Assembly: GCF_901709675.1 (NCBI RefSeq)
Contig: NC_051105.1
Coordinates: 7,992,104 to 8,056,103 of the forward strand
Direction: 5' to 3'
Length of the DNA: 64,000 bases
From: Syngnathus acus
Lineage: Eukaryota; Chordata; Actinopteri; Syngnathiformes; Syngnathidae
Shown: piece after piece, positions 1 through 13,200 of the stretch
Layout: the number at the start of each line of letters is the position of its first letter
Position numbering within the stretch: the stretch's first letter is position 1
The notes under the pieces: generated by a model
Told to the model about the DNA's origin: nothing
Database searches by the model: none
Seen by the model: only the letters and a program-made list of their open reading frames with translations
Position numbers and translations under genes: made by a program

Positions 1-599
1 TGCAGGCTGTCTGTTATATTGAACTGTCTCATACAGGGAAAAACTGTATTACATTTTCAATACTGTCTTTTTGTTGAATGTTTGTTTAATTTATTGTAAT
101 TCATATATTTAACAGTTCATATGAAAATGTCACAAATAGTTTTTTTATACTGAGGTTTTTGAAGATTTGAATATTACAAACGTGATAAATATCAAAATGA
201 TTAAAAGTAACGTATTGTTTTTTCTGATGGTCGGGTTGGAACATTACATGTTGTATGAAGTATAACTTAAGGATGTAAACACACAAATAAAAAGATAAAC
301 TTGTTGCATGACAATACGATGAGTACGACGAATTTGTGTCTTGTTTTATTCATCCTTCGTTCGTTTTTGTCCATCATTTTTTCAGCCGCCAGCCAATTGC
401 AGGGCAAATTGTCCTCACTACGTAAAATACGTAGTAGTATTTACGTAGTATTTCTGAAACATAAATACAATGTATTGTATATAATACAATATAATAATAT
501 ATTAATAAATATAAATGAACAATATAATAAAAGCAATGTTTAATGGTATTCAATTTGGGAAAATGACAAAACAAGCTGCTTTCAAAATCGTTGGAACGT
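1..599. other. AT-rich intergenic DNA upstream of xrcc5
   Basis: No exon-like reading frame or recognised gene is visible. The stretch is strongly AT-rich, with small local repeats such as TACGTAGTA twice at about 428-449 and a TA-rich run at about 470-515. The open frames on both strands are short and low in complexity, as expected by chance in such DNA. Confidence 0.6.
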
Positions 600-692
600 G
601 CCACCTTCGTAACTAGGAAGTAAGCGCCATTTTCACACGGACCTTTTATTTTGTTACACGCGTGCTCGAAAGGAGGGAAACAAAATATTACA
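600..692 (+). promoter_or_regulatory. xrcc5: Probable xrcc5 proximal promoter / 5' UTR
   Basis: These bases lie directly upstream of the xrcc5 start codon at 693. They carry an ETS-like AGGAAGT at about 615-621 and CGCCATTTT at 625-633, the reverse complement of a YY1-type AAAATGGCG site. No TATA box is seen, which fits a housekeeping promoter. The motifs are read by eye and the transcription start is not located. Confidence 0.4.
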
Positions 693-3600
693 ATGTCCAA
701 GTCGAAAGTGAGTACATTTGTTGTGACTTTAAAACATTTCTTTGCAAACCGTTTTTTACTGATTTGTTTTTAATAATTTTATATTTACATCCGTAATATA
801 ACGTGTTGTTTAGAAGTGAAATAAGCATGTTGGATGAGGGACATGTCTGAAGGGGCAAGCTGTCAAAGCTTCGTGATAAATCAGTGTTTTCTAATAAAAT
901 GACCAACATAATAAAAGTTTTTTTTCTGTGTATTGCAGTCGTTTCATGTGCTTTGTATGGATGTTGGACTTTCCATGTCCAACTCGGCACCGGGTGAAGA
1001 ATCTCCATTTGAACTAGCCAAACAAGTCATTCAGAAGTTTGTCCAACGTCAGGTAAGCTAGGATACATTTAACTACAAAATGATTTATTTATCCAGCATC
1101 AGGAACTATCAAAGTTACTATGTAGGCCATACTGAAAAGAAAATAATAATAAAATTACATTGTTAAAGTCGTAACCTTACCAGGAATAAAACAAGGGGAA
1201 AAAGTAATATTTGTAGAAATGAAGCAATATTCTAAAACCACATTACTTTAATCTTGGTTTCCATTACGTTTTTCTTAAAAATATACCTATCTTCTTTTTA
1301 ATTTGAAATATATAACAATTATCTTCTATTCCTGTAATATTACACCTTTAAAATATTCAACTTTCTCACATCATATTATCAATATCATCTCATCAATTCA
1401 TAATTAGTAATTTAACATCACGACACGTCATCGTACTTTGTTTTCACAGGTGTTTGCTGAACTCAAGGATGAATTGGCTTTGGTTCTGTTCGGCACAGAC
1501 TCGACCAAGAACCCACTGGCTGAAGATGGCCAGTACCAAAATATCACTGTTCACCGCAACCTGATGGTACCTGACTTTGTGCTTTTGACGGAGATTGAGA
1601 ATCAGGTCCACCCAGAGAATCAACAGGCGGACTGTATCCTTTGAATAGAACTTTACACTTGTGGAAAAAATATATATAACATCAAAAGAAACAGTCTCCT
1701 TTAACTGTTCTAAAAAGGGTTAGATGCTCTTGTGGTCTGCATGGATCTTCTTCAAACAGGAATAAAGTAAGAGTTTTCTTTTCATCTGATAACGCTTGTA
1801 CTATAAAGGTATTTGAAATGCCATTTTTGTTATCCTGTGCCACATCAATATTATGATTTTTTTTTTTTAGGGGAAAACGCTATGATCGACTCAATATTTA
1901 CTTCCTGAGTGACCTCAGTGTTGAAGCAGACTCGGAACAACTGGACGTCATTGTTGAAAACCTGAAACAAGCTGACATTACGCTGCAGTTCTTGTAAGTT
2001 CCAACATTGCGTTTCCTCAAAAGGGGTATCCGCTCCAACAGATGCCACTTGAATAATTTAACACAGCGCCTCAAATAGACCCCCCCGTCCCGTTTTCTCC
2101 TCAGGAAAGAAGTGACAGGTGGTGCCACTTGAAGCCATTAATACAACCAGCCCCCCTTATAAATATGCATTATTTTTACCCCAAAAATCCTCCTAGTAAA
2201 TACCGACCCAATATCTGAGTGCTAATTGATGCCTGATGCAATTTGTATTTGGAGATTTTAAGGCCTGCTGCATCGCACGCCATGCTATTGGATGCACCAG
2301 TGGTCGATTCCAGGAAAAAATAAAATAAAATACTGTTGGTGACGCTTTAGAAAAAAAAAAAAAATACTGTTGATGACGCTTTGTCACATAACTACTGATG
2401 CACCGCAATGGAGAAAATAACAGATTGTAAATGTAGATTATTCTAAGAGTGTATTTAAAGGGCTACTATTTGCGTGTCACTTAAATTGCTGTAATCTATA
2501 CTTCAAAACAATGGTTCCATTCTTTGTATTTTGTAGTTTACCCTTCTCTGCTGAAGATGAATCAATGGATGAAGCTGACAATGAGAGAAGAGGAGGTCCC
2601 GGTGCAAGAGGCTCGGGCAAAGGCTTGTCCAAGGAACAGAAAACTGGATTAGAGATGGTCAAACACATCATGCTGTGCCTGGATGAGCAGGATGGTCTTG
2701 ATCAGATTTACACTCTCAGGTGAAAACGCCTATTGAGTTTTCTGAAGATATAGTGACTATGCATCTAACCGAACCCAATGCAACTTTGCTTACCTTTAGG
2801 CTTTGATTTGATAGCAGTGGACAATGTGGGTATTTTGCATGATAGTGTTGGCTTAGGATCTTCTCCCAGCTTTGCTTATCGTGACATTCAGAGAAACCCT
2901 GCATAAGGGTGCTGATTGCATAAATTACGTAAGTTACGTTGCAATGAAGAGGAAGTGTAGTGCCAGTCAGTAACAGACATTCATGCAGAAATAGGCAGTT
3001 CATGGAAAATGTATTTGGTTGTTTAATTGCACTCTTTATAAGACTTCATGGATTTTTTTCCAAGCGACTTTTTATATGTCAACTTTACATGCAAAGTATC
3101 TCATTGGTTCGTTTTGATTTAAGCGTCCATTGTCCCCAACTCGCAGAAATGCTATCGAAGGGCTGTGTATGTTCAAGCACATTGAGAGAAGAACCATGGC
3201 GTGGCCCTGTCAGCTGACCATCGGCAGCGCTCTGCCCATTCGCATCGTTGGCTACAAAGCTGTACGTAATTTGCCAAGCACTCTAAACACTATAATACTA
3301 ATAATCATCATCATTATAGTATCCTTCTACTGGATTCTGGCAAGAAATTGTATTGTGTCTATTTTTTTTTAGACACAGTTAACGTCTTCTTTTCAGAACA
3401 TGCCCAAGGGCTGCTTATATGGTTCTTGGGCGCTACCTGTTAGGCCATCATGTTGTAGGTTTTTTAAAAAGGACATCGAGACCCTTTTGTGAGTCCCGCT
3501 TGTGTCCACTAGGTGACAGAGGAGAAGCTGAAGAAAACGTGGCTCACGGTGGACGCACAGAGCAACGAGAGAGACCATGTCAAGAGAGAGACAGTCTTCT

Positions 3601-6600
3601 GTCTGGATGACGATGATGAGACGGAAGTGCAGAAGGATGACATAGTCCAAGGTCGCTATTTCCTGTTGTGGTATCCATACTATGTTTTACAGAATGCAAT
3701 GCTATCTATATTTCCAATTATGCTTTCAGAAGTATGGCTCTATAGGGCTACCACTCAATGACCATATAAGGCTACCACTACTCAACATGTCTTTAAATCC
3801 TCAATCGCAGGGTTTCCTAACCATTGCTATGTTGCGTGGAATTATTTAAGATTTTACCCTCCCTAAATAGACGGTGTGTCTGTTTTGTGTTACCAGGTTT
3901 TTGCTATGGGAGTGATATAGTTCCTTTCTCCAAAGTGGATCAAGAGCAGATGAAATACACACACGATGGGAAGTGCTTTGCCGTTTTAGGTTTTACCAAC
4001 CAAAACCTGGTACCATGCCATTTAATTGATTAATTTATATTCTTTAAATTTGTTGTGTTTTCGCTTTGCGTTCAACATTGTTCATTTATTTTCCGCTGGC
4101 CTGCAGGTTCCTCGTCACTCCTTCATGGGAACGCAGGCCATCAAGATTTTTGCTCCAAGCGGCGATCAGGTTTGATCCGGTAGCAAATTTTGTAAAATGA
4201 GTCCCATCTCTTTGTGATTACCGATGGCGTTTCCCCCGTGCTCAGCATGCTGGTGTGGCACTGTCTGCTCTCGTCCGGGCGCTGGATGAGCTCAAAATGG
4301 TGGCCATTGTTCGGTATGCTTATGACCGACGGGCCAACCCTCGAGTTGGGGCAGCTTTCCCTTGCATCAAGTTGACCTATGAGGTATAAAGAATATTGGG
4401 CAATTTTGAAGAAATGAATTGCTGTTTTGCCCATTATTGCTGTACAACTAAACTAACATATGCGTGTTTCTCTCCACAGTGTCTCATCTACGTCCAGTTG
4501 CCCTTCATGGAAGACCTCAGACACTTTACTTATGCTTCTCTGAACAGCAAGAAATTCAGCCCCTCAGGTATTGTTCTTTTTACAAACATAAAAATGATCC
4601 ATTTAATTTGATATTACACTGTCTTCCCAAGTAAATCATCTTAAATGAAAACCACACTGCCCTTGCCAATCAAACGGGAGATTGCTGTGCATACACAGAC
4701 ACTCAGCTGCAGGCTGCCGATTCTCTCATCGACTCCATGATGTTGATGGAGAAAGATGAAGATGGAGACCTAAAGGACTTGGTCAAAGTCCACCGCATTC
4801 CCAACCCAGAGTTCCAGAGGCTTTTCCAGGTCATCAATTCTGTTCATGACAGCAGGATCAGAGTAGTATATATGTATTTAAATGAAGGAAATACAAGGAT
4901 AATATCACCAGAAAAACTAATACAGTAATGAATTATTTTTACTTTGTTACATGCCATCGTGTGTTTTAAGGTGTGGTAGCAGCTAGCTAGCTAATAGAAA
5001 GGGATTAGCATCTCGGTAGTCAATGCTAAGGGGTTTAGTTGTATTTAAAACTCTCATTCAGACTAACACAATCATTTCCTGTAATCCAATTGAAACGTGT
5101 CTTCTAATCCAATCTCTTCCAGTGCCTGCATCATCGAGCCGTCAGACCCGGCACAGCCCTCCCCCCAATGGAGCCATGGCTGGCGGCTGTACTGGACCGC
5201 CCGGATGTCATTGAGGAGCGTTGTCGAGCGCCACTACAGGAGGTGAAGAAGGCGTTTCCTCTCAAAGTAGTGGAGAAGAAGAAGCAACTGAAGACTAGTG
5301 AACAGATATTTGGAAAAGAGTAAGTCTGGCATCTTTGGAAGGTCAAGTCGTGTATGCTACAGCGGAAGCTCTAAAATTGAACACCTCTTTGTCAACCAAA
5401 CGATACATCAAAAGTCACATTTTGTGGTCGAACCAGAATGACATCAACATGTAACGCGCACTTCAGTTTAGTGTGCTAGTGCCCACCCCTCCCCTTTCTG
5501 TGTGGCCAAGGTTCTTCACTGTACTTTTCACTGTCTTCTGTTTGACCCCTTCAACTGTCAGCTCTGAGCAGCCGGATGCCAAGAAGGCAAAGGGAGATAC
5601 GGCAGAGGAGGAGGTAGAGGAGGAGGAGGAGTATAATCTGGCTGACATTTCTGAAGGCTCTGTTACGTCGGTAAGAAGCTGGGTGGGAGAGACGGGGGCG
5701 GGGGGTTATGTTTGAACGACTCACCATTCTCAACCTCATTTCTCCTTTCATCCAGGTCGGAAGCGTTAATCCCGCCCGTGACTTCCGCATCCTGATCAAG
5801 CAAAACACGCTTCCATTCCAAGGGGGTGAGGTTTCATTTATTTTGTTGTTCACATTGTGCAATAAGCAATGATCGATGTTGGGAAAGGTTTTTTTTTTTA
5901 AGCAAACTATTTCAAAGTTTAGTTCACAAATTTTACAATAAACTAGTTCACTTAATTGCCGATACAACACTGGCCATGATCATGACTAATGGGCATCTAT
6001 TGTAAATTCTGTTTCTTTGTTTGGGTGGGATAACCACTACGACTCACCCATCCAGCCTGCGAGCAGCTGACTGACAGGTTAGAGCAGTTGCTAGGCAACA
6101 AGAACACACGGTACTACATGAAAAGCATCACCTGCATCCAGGCCTTCAGAGAACAGTCTGTAAAGGTAAATAAACGGACTATTTCCCATTCCTTGAACCA
6201 ATGCCAGCTCTAGTCAATGTGCACTCTTGGCAAGTGTTTGAAGGATTTTAGAATGATTTCATATCTTTGGCTGCGCAGCTGGGGAAGGCCGATCTCTACA
6301 ATAGCTACCTCCAGTTGCTGAAAGGAAGCATCACAAACAGAGGGCTGGAAGTCTTTTGGGACCTGATTGTTCAAGGTACGCAAAGCCTATCCGTTCAGGC
6401 CGTCCCGAGGAAGTCTCTCAAAAAATTTCCACACTGTGTTTTCAGAAGGGAATTAAAATGTGTATCAATTTTAGTCCATCATTATAGGGTCTTTTTGTTA
6501 CCGTTACAGCCTCCATATCTCTTATTAGCCAGGACGAGGTGGAAGGAAGCTCTGTGTCCAAAAATGAAGCTGCTCAGGTGACTTCAGATAAAAATTTCAG

Positions 6601-6913
6601 TCACTCCGACATTTCTGACAAAGCTTTGCTCTATTGTCAGTTTCTCCTGGCTGAAGAGAAAAACGAAGAGCCAGTCACAACAATGGAAGATGACACTGGC
6701 GATCTTGATGACTTGGTAAGTGTTGCCCCCCCCCCCCCCTTATTACGAGAAAACACGAGGTCACTGCTGAGTCAAACTCATTTTAAAACTATTTCCTGTG
6801 TATTTTGCATAAGTGTCCCTGGTGATTCAGGCCCATTGCAATCTCAATATAAACTCTCCAATCACACATCTTGTTCCCCCCTCCCCCTTCCTGTGCAGCT
6901 GGACAACATGTAA
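693..6913 (+). CDS. xrcc5: Ku80 (X-ray repair cross-complementing protein 5), complete, 21 coding exons
   Basis: Ku80 pairs with Ku70 to form the ring that binds double-strand DNA ends and recruits DNA-PKcs in non-homologous end joining. Exons: 693-707, 939-1052, 1450-1633, 1718-1766, 1871-1993, 2537-2719, 3147-3261, 3513-3651, 3897-4009, 4107-4169, 4246-4383, 4480-4567, 4699-4829, 5123-5319, 5562-5670, 5756-5825, 6056-6165, 6279-6375, 6510-6577, 6641-6715, 6899-6913. Phases join without a break and give 731 aa, against 732 in human. The order is an N-terminal von Willebrand-like domain ([23 protein letters not shown]), the Ku core ([42 protein letters not shown]), an acidic linker at about 545-560, the helical C-terminal domain and a tail reading DLDDLLDNM. 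That acidic tail matches the DNA-PKcs-binding end of vertebrate Ku80. The exon 4 acceptor (AAAAAG before 1718) is the least certain junction; it gives WLDAL where human has FLDAL. Marked as certain as a gene; single splice sites are inferred. Confidence 0.97.
2327..2382. repeat. Two-copy direct repeat in xrcc5 intron 5
   Basis: Bases 2327-2348 and 2361-2382 are the same 22-mer (AAAATACTGTTGRTGACGCT plus TT) with one G/A difference, separated by a poly-A run. The period is 34 bp. It looks like a local tandem duplication with no evident function. Confidence 0.7.
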
Positions 6914-7275
6914 GGAAGAAGGCGATGGGAGCGTCTGCGGGAAAAATGCAAAGTATTCATCCATGGGTCCATCTGTCCATTGTTCCGCCTCCCACATGGA
7001 GATGGATGGGTACTTGGGAGGAATACTGCACAGAACATGACCTTAACTGTAATCTTTTGTGGGGGGCTTAAAAAACACAGCTGGGACTTGACAAAAGGCA
7101 GGACACTCTATGTTTATTATTTTAAATGTGATTTATTGTGTGCAATGTCATAGTACTTGAGGTTGCTACAAATATAGACTGTACAGAGCATCAGGAGATG
7201 TGGTATTTGTGAAGGCCAGGTTAATTAACAGTAGTAGCACCAAAACCAGGCTTTTGTCTTTGGTGTAGTTTCTCT
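6914..7275. other. Shared 3' ends of xrcc5 (+) and col6a2 (-)
   Basis: Only 362 bases separate the two stop codons, so the 3' UTRs of these convergent genes meet or overlap here. On the minus strand there are two AATAAA signals for col6a2 (TTTATT at 7113-7118 and 7132-7137). On the plus strand I find no AATAAA for xrcc5; AATATA at 7171-7176 is a possible weak signal and would lie inside the col6a2 3' UTR. Confidence 0.6.
7113..7137 (-). terminator. col6a2: Candidate poly(A) signals of col6a2
   Basis: Two AATAAA hexamers read on the minus strand, about 140-165 bases past the col6a2 stop codon. This is an ordinary distance for a short vertebrate 3' UTR. Confidence 0.6.
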
Positions 7276-10200
7276 TTAACATATCCACTGAATCAATTGG
7301 TCAAGCAAGCCTGAATTCCACTGCGACCAGTGTTTCGCCTTGAATATGGCGTTCTCGTCTCCCATGGCCAGCTTCGTTAACACTTCTTGATCCACGTCGC
7401 TTCCCACGGCTATTACTGTGGGGACGACCTGTTCCTTACGCATAGCGTACACCGCTTCATCCAGTTTTTTCCTGTCTGTGACGCCGTCTGTGATGAAAAC
7501 GAACGCGATCTCGGCGAGGCGTCTCGTCTGGCTAGTCGTTCCCTTGCCAAGTACTCTGTCGATAGCGTGGGTGATGGCTGGCCCCACGCTCGACGAAGAG
7601 TCCAGATAGCGCAGACGAGCCACGCCGTCAGAGACGAGGACGGGATTATGCGTGAGAGGAAAAGCCACGTAGTTCTCCCCGTCCTTGCCATATTGCATTA
7701 GAGCCAAGCGAGCTCGCCGGCGATCTGTTTTACTCCGAGCCAGTACTAGTTTGTTTGCCACCGTTTGTAAGAATTCACGCACGTGGCGGAAGTTGTCCAC
7801 CCCGAGGCGCTCTGAGCCATCCAGCAGGAATACCACATCCACTGGACGCTGGGCACACGGGGCCACATCAGGCTCTATGGAAAGCCAACAAATTGTTTCG
7901 TAAGCAAGTGGATCAAAGTCAAAGTTGCTACGTTATTAACCTACCGCTCTTGCAAGGGAGATCAGGGCACACAATGACTGGATCTTCAAGGGAGAACAAA
8001 TAGATGTGGGTTACAATTGCAAGTTTGATAACATTTAAGATCCCACTCAACTTACCAGGACACAGCACAGTCTCCATTTTGTCTATGAAGTCCTCTGTCA
8101 CCAAGTCAACAAAACTCTTCATACCAGTGACCCGATCCTTTTGGTCACACGCTATAGATCCCAGGATCTCATCGTCCTGTGCTTTTTGAAACATGTCTCC
8201 GACCCCAATGGCGTTCACCTCTACGCTGCTGTCGTGACAGAGGTACTTGAGAAGATCCTCATCGTCGCGCGGGTCGAAGCGCCCATCTGTGATCACCACC
8301 ACGGACACTTTGGCCCGGATTCTCTTGCTGTCCCTGATGAGGTGGTCATAAGCAAACTTGAGGGCCGAAGGGGTGAAGGTGCCCCCAGCGATCCACTGAA
8401 GGTTCTTCACTGCCGTTTTAAAAGCAGACATGGAGTTAATGTCGGGGTCGTCGAGACGGATGGCTTCAAAGGTCCCATTGTGGCTGTACTGAACAACTCC
8501 AACTCTTGTTCCTGAAATAGATTGTAGGTTGTAAAAATTATTTGCCTCGAGTTATCCAAGAGTAAGGTTTGGTCTCATTTGAACAAACTGCCCGATATTC
8601 AATTTAACGTAAAACTGATTCATTCTCTTTTAAGGCAAACTTTTGTCTCTTGATGTGTTTTACGATGTCATTTATAAGGTGCCAGACTTTACCGGTCGGA
8701 GATGCAGGGTTGTTGGCCATAGATCCCAGACGATTAATGGTGTTGATTACAAAGTTCTTTTCCAAGGTGAAGTTAACCAGCCCGACACTCTCGGAGCTGT
8801 CAATGACAAATACGATGTCCAGGGCACCGCAACGCTTCTCACAGTCTACGAAAAAAGGTAAGAACTGCTTTATCATCATTGAAATATGTAATAGTAGCTA
8901 ACTTGCACTTTTATATCATGGTTTATATTTATGGTTTGCTCACCACAACAACCGCAAGTTTCCCTGATGTAAGTCATGACATCACAATCCTGCAAAGACA
9001 AATAAGACAATATGGAGTGATGATGTTGACAAAAGCGTCCTGCCTCGGACGTACTCACTGTAAGTGCAGGATCGCCCATTGGTCCAGGATGACCCTGCAT
9101 ACAAGCATTATACACACTTAGCAACATACTTGACTTATATTCAATATCTGTGCTGTTGCTCACATCAGGCCCGGGGTCCCCTCTTATTCCCCTGGCTCCA
9201 GGTTCGCCCGCATGACCTGGCTCCCCCTGAACAGAATAACAAGCCAAAATCATGATCTAAAAAAAAAAAAATCCTAACATGCAATTTTAGCCTTTAGTCC
9301 GTTTTAATCAAAGCCGTCATGTGTGAGAGCTAACACTTGTGCAGAGCGTTCTGAGACCAATTTGGATCGCTTTGTTTGTAGGTATGCAAATCAAATGAAA
9401 GCACAAATGGATGAATCTTACAGACTCCCCGTGTGGACCTTTGTCTCCCGGCTCTCCCTTGGCTCCACATTCACCTCGACCACCCCTAAGTCCTTTTCTT
9501 CCAGGATCACCTCGGTCACCCTGAGAAATACTTGGCATACTTTAAAAGGGATCATCAACCAATGCACAATCACATATATATCAAAATTGTGCTGAATAGA
9601 AGTTAAATAAAAAATGGTTTCCAACAAAAGCTTTTCTAGTATGGTCAAGGACCCTGTGGAGTGGACTACTCCAAACTTGCATTGCTGGTAAAAGGGAAGA
9701 ATGCATGTGTGGCAACTTTTCATTGCACAGTGGTAAAATTAAACAGCAAAGAAAATATTACAGTTGGTCCTCTTGGTCCAGGGTAGCTGAATCCTTGTCT
9801 TCCTTTATCACCCTAAGAAGAAAAAAAAAATGACCGTAACAGCAGTAGTGTACTTTTGGGGGGATTGGCCATAAAGCTAATTCAGAGATAATGAGAGCCG
9901 ATGCACATTTGTTGACATAAAATATTTGTTTCGCTCACTTGTGGTCCTTGGGGGCCCGAGTCTCCTCTCGGTCCAGGATCTCCTGGATTTCCTAAGGTTC
10001 CCTGCAATGTATCCACATGTATTTTCTTTTCTTTTGTAATAGGAATACTCTCCAATTGTATAGTTTGATGTTTTCAACAACCCACATTTGCTCCAGGAAC
10101 TCCTGGTTCTCCTGCCTGGCCCCTCGGACCTAGGAGGCCAGGATCACCCTAGAACAGAAACAATATCGTCATCTTTTCTGATTTTGACATCATAAATAAT

Positions 10201-13200
10201 TTGACAAAATCAGAATGTTGGTGCGAAATCCCCCAACCTCACCTTTCCTCCCTTAAATCCGTCCTCCCCTGGTCGTCCCCGGCTTCCCTGTGGCCCTCGT
10301 TCTCCCTTTGAGTGACAGCGGTCAATTAATCAGAAACCACTTTTTGACACATGACACGTGTTTGTATGTTTTTAAGAAAGAGAGGTTACATAAGGTCAAC
10401 AAACTTGTTTTTGTCTGAAAAAAGTAACTTTTCACCTATTTTAAAAAGATAAGCGGAACCATGATCTATTTCCAGTAATATAGAAAATGCAATATCTGAA
10501 ACAATCCTAGAAGGACAGAAACAAAATAGAAATAACAATATGTAACCTATGCTTAGAGTTTTGTAATAAACTTACTCCAAAAGCAAACGCCACAAAGAAA
10601 GGAGACATTTTCCCACCATGCCGAATACAATATTTAAATGTTCTTACCTTTTCTCCCTTTTTCCCAATAGATCCTTGACCTCCCTTTGGCCCTCCATGTC
10701 CTCTTCTTCCCTGTGGGCATTCATTAGTTAACAAACTGCAGCAAAGGCACCTGAAGAAAATCATTATATAAAAGAAATATACCAGTTCGCCTCTTGGTCC
10801 AGGTAAGCCACGCAGTCCCTGAAAGGGTTCATTGTAATCTTTCACTGTCATTAACTTTCTGGGTAAGTCAAGATAATAAAATGAAAATCAATTTGCGGTA
10901 CCGCTGGTCCCTTATCTCCCGGGGGTCCTGGATTTCCTGGATTTCCTCTTTCACCCTGCAGGCGTTCAGTCCAGGTGTTATGACTGGTGTGAATGCGATT
11001 AGTTCACAAGTTTTAATTAGATTTGCACCTTTGCTCCTCGTTCGCCCTCAGGGCCAACAGCACCTGACTTGCCGTGAAGGCCAAGGTCTCCCTGAATGAC
11101 ACGAAAAACAACCAGTGAGTACATGACCTCATCTTAAAAAAACTCGGTCTGGAATGGAGCCTTTTAAACAAAGGATAGGATGGATGATGCTAACTGCTAG
11201 CATGCTAGCTATAGATAACAGGTCATGAGAGTGCAGCCTAAAATTTAATAACACCTTTTCCTAAGCTTTTGTAATAAAGTATCAATCTGGGATCTTGCTT
11301 GGGAAATAAAATTGCATGTTTTTCAAAATTACACAGATTTGTTCCATTTTAGAAGCACCAGACTCAGCTTGTGAAATGTTTAACAGCTAAAATTGAATGT
11401 GACTGTCTCACTTTGGCCTGTCGTCTCATAACATAACACTTGCGAGCGGCCATGTGAAGAAAAAACACTCAGAATGTCGGTCCGGCTGAGAGATGCAAGA
11501 ATTTTGTAATCAAACAAAAATACCTTTTCGCCTTTTTTGCCTGGTGGACCAACCTCACCGACGTCTCCTTGGTAGCCGTCATGTCCCTTAGAGAAACAAA
11601 CAAAACAAAAATCATTGCTCATGTGGGAAGTTCACCAAGATTCATTATAATTAAAAACATCAAATTAACTCACTTTGTCCCCTGGTTCCCCTTTGCAGCC
11701 AGGAGCTCCAATACGGCCAATTTTACCCTGAAGATACCACATACAATAGTAGTCAATAATTGGTCCCAAGATAAGATACACTTGTAAAATTAAAAATCAC
11801 CTTCTGTCCATCGGTTCCATTCTGGCCAGGTACTCCAATCAAACCCTGAAAATTTGGAGATCAGTAAAGATTTCCTTACCCACCTTATTATGCCGCCAAA
11901 AGTAAACCTACCTTTGCTCCACTTGCTCCTCTGTCACCCTGTTGGGGATTAGGACACTCATCAATTCAAACCATTCCCTCAAACAGATCATCAGAGGACT
12001 GCGAAATAAAATCAGTTTCACCTTGCCGCCCTTCAACCCGACTTCTCCCTGTGTCAAAGCATAAAGCAAGACTTGTGAATTACTGAAATGAAATCAATGT
12101 GACCACATGATTTGTTGAGCAATAACCCTCAGAAAACCTTTGGTCCAGGACGTCCAATTGGACCCTCAATGCCAGGATCACCCTGTCACAGTGGGGTTGG
12201 GGGAGAATCTTTTTAGTATCTTAAAAGAGAGGATTAGATGTCAGTATTGCCTTCCTACCTGTCCTCCCTTTTCACCTTTTGGTCCACGATAACCACTGTC
12301 TCCTTTTGTACCCTGTAATACATCAACATGATCAACATTATAATTGACGTTTGGTGGCCAAACTGAAGCATTCCATTTCAACCTGAATATTCCAGCCATC
12401 CAAACCCAAGCCATTCCATAAAGCCCAAACACAGGATACATGAAACCAGTCATACCATCTGTTCCAATCGTTCCATCCATCCCGAGTAGTTCCCCATCTA
12501 ACCCAATTCAACCATTGCAACCAAAGCCACCCTATCAATCTCACCCCAAACATTCCATCAGTCCCGAACAATCCTCATCTTCAAAATCATATCATAGATT
12601 ACATCGATGCCAACGCCACCATTTCAACCCTCAGCCACCGTAAGCACAGCCACTCCAAAACAGCCGTTCCGTTCCAGCTCATCATCATCCGTTCCGCGTT
12701 CTAAACCTACCTTTGGCCCTCGAGGCCCTCTCGGTCCAGGAATTCCTGGAGTCTCGAAGCATTGCTGTTGGTAGCACTGTAATAGCAAAATAAAATAACT
12801 GCTTGGAAATCAAGTTCATTGCAATGACCCAGAAAAGAAAGATCACAATTTCCCACATTGCCGTAACGCTTACCTCCATAAAGGCTTGATGTTTCTGCAA
12901 GGAAAAGACTAAATTGAGTAGAAGATACCTGCTAGTGAGAAAGTAGAATCATGAGATTAGAGCGAGGAGGTCACCATGGCTTGTATGATACGATCAATGG
13001 ACTCTCCTTTTATTTTTGGTCTGCCATTAACAATTTCCACGGCCAGATAGTCGTTGCGGTAAACTTCAGCAGGCGAGCTGGCGATCTCCCTCATTCCCAT
13101 TTCATCGATGGACCTGGACGCCGCCACTGAGAAAATACGAATCCCCTGCTCACGGGCCCTCTCCGCCGTTGCCTTTATCCCGCCGCACGGACTTCCTGTC

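Noticed and set aside
4980-4992. AGCTAGCTAGCTA tract
   Set aside because: Short simple repeat within an xrcc5 intron with no further structure.
6087-6099. X-box-like GTTGCTAGGCAAC
   Set aside because: It lies within xrcc5 coding exon 17, where the sequence encodes a plausible Ku80 stretch; probably a coincidence of codons.
7387-8515. Several plus-strand frames of 60-124 codons
   Set aside because: All are shadows of the col6a2 C1 and C2 VWA exons.
11196-11209. GCTAGCATGCTAGC perfect palindrome in a col6a2 intron
   Set aside because: Only 14 bases; expected by chance at this scale and no context suggests function.
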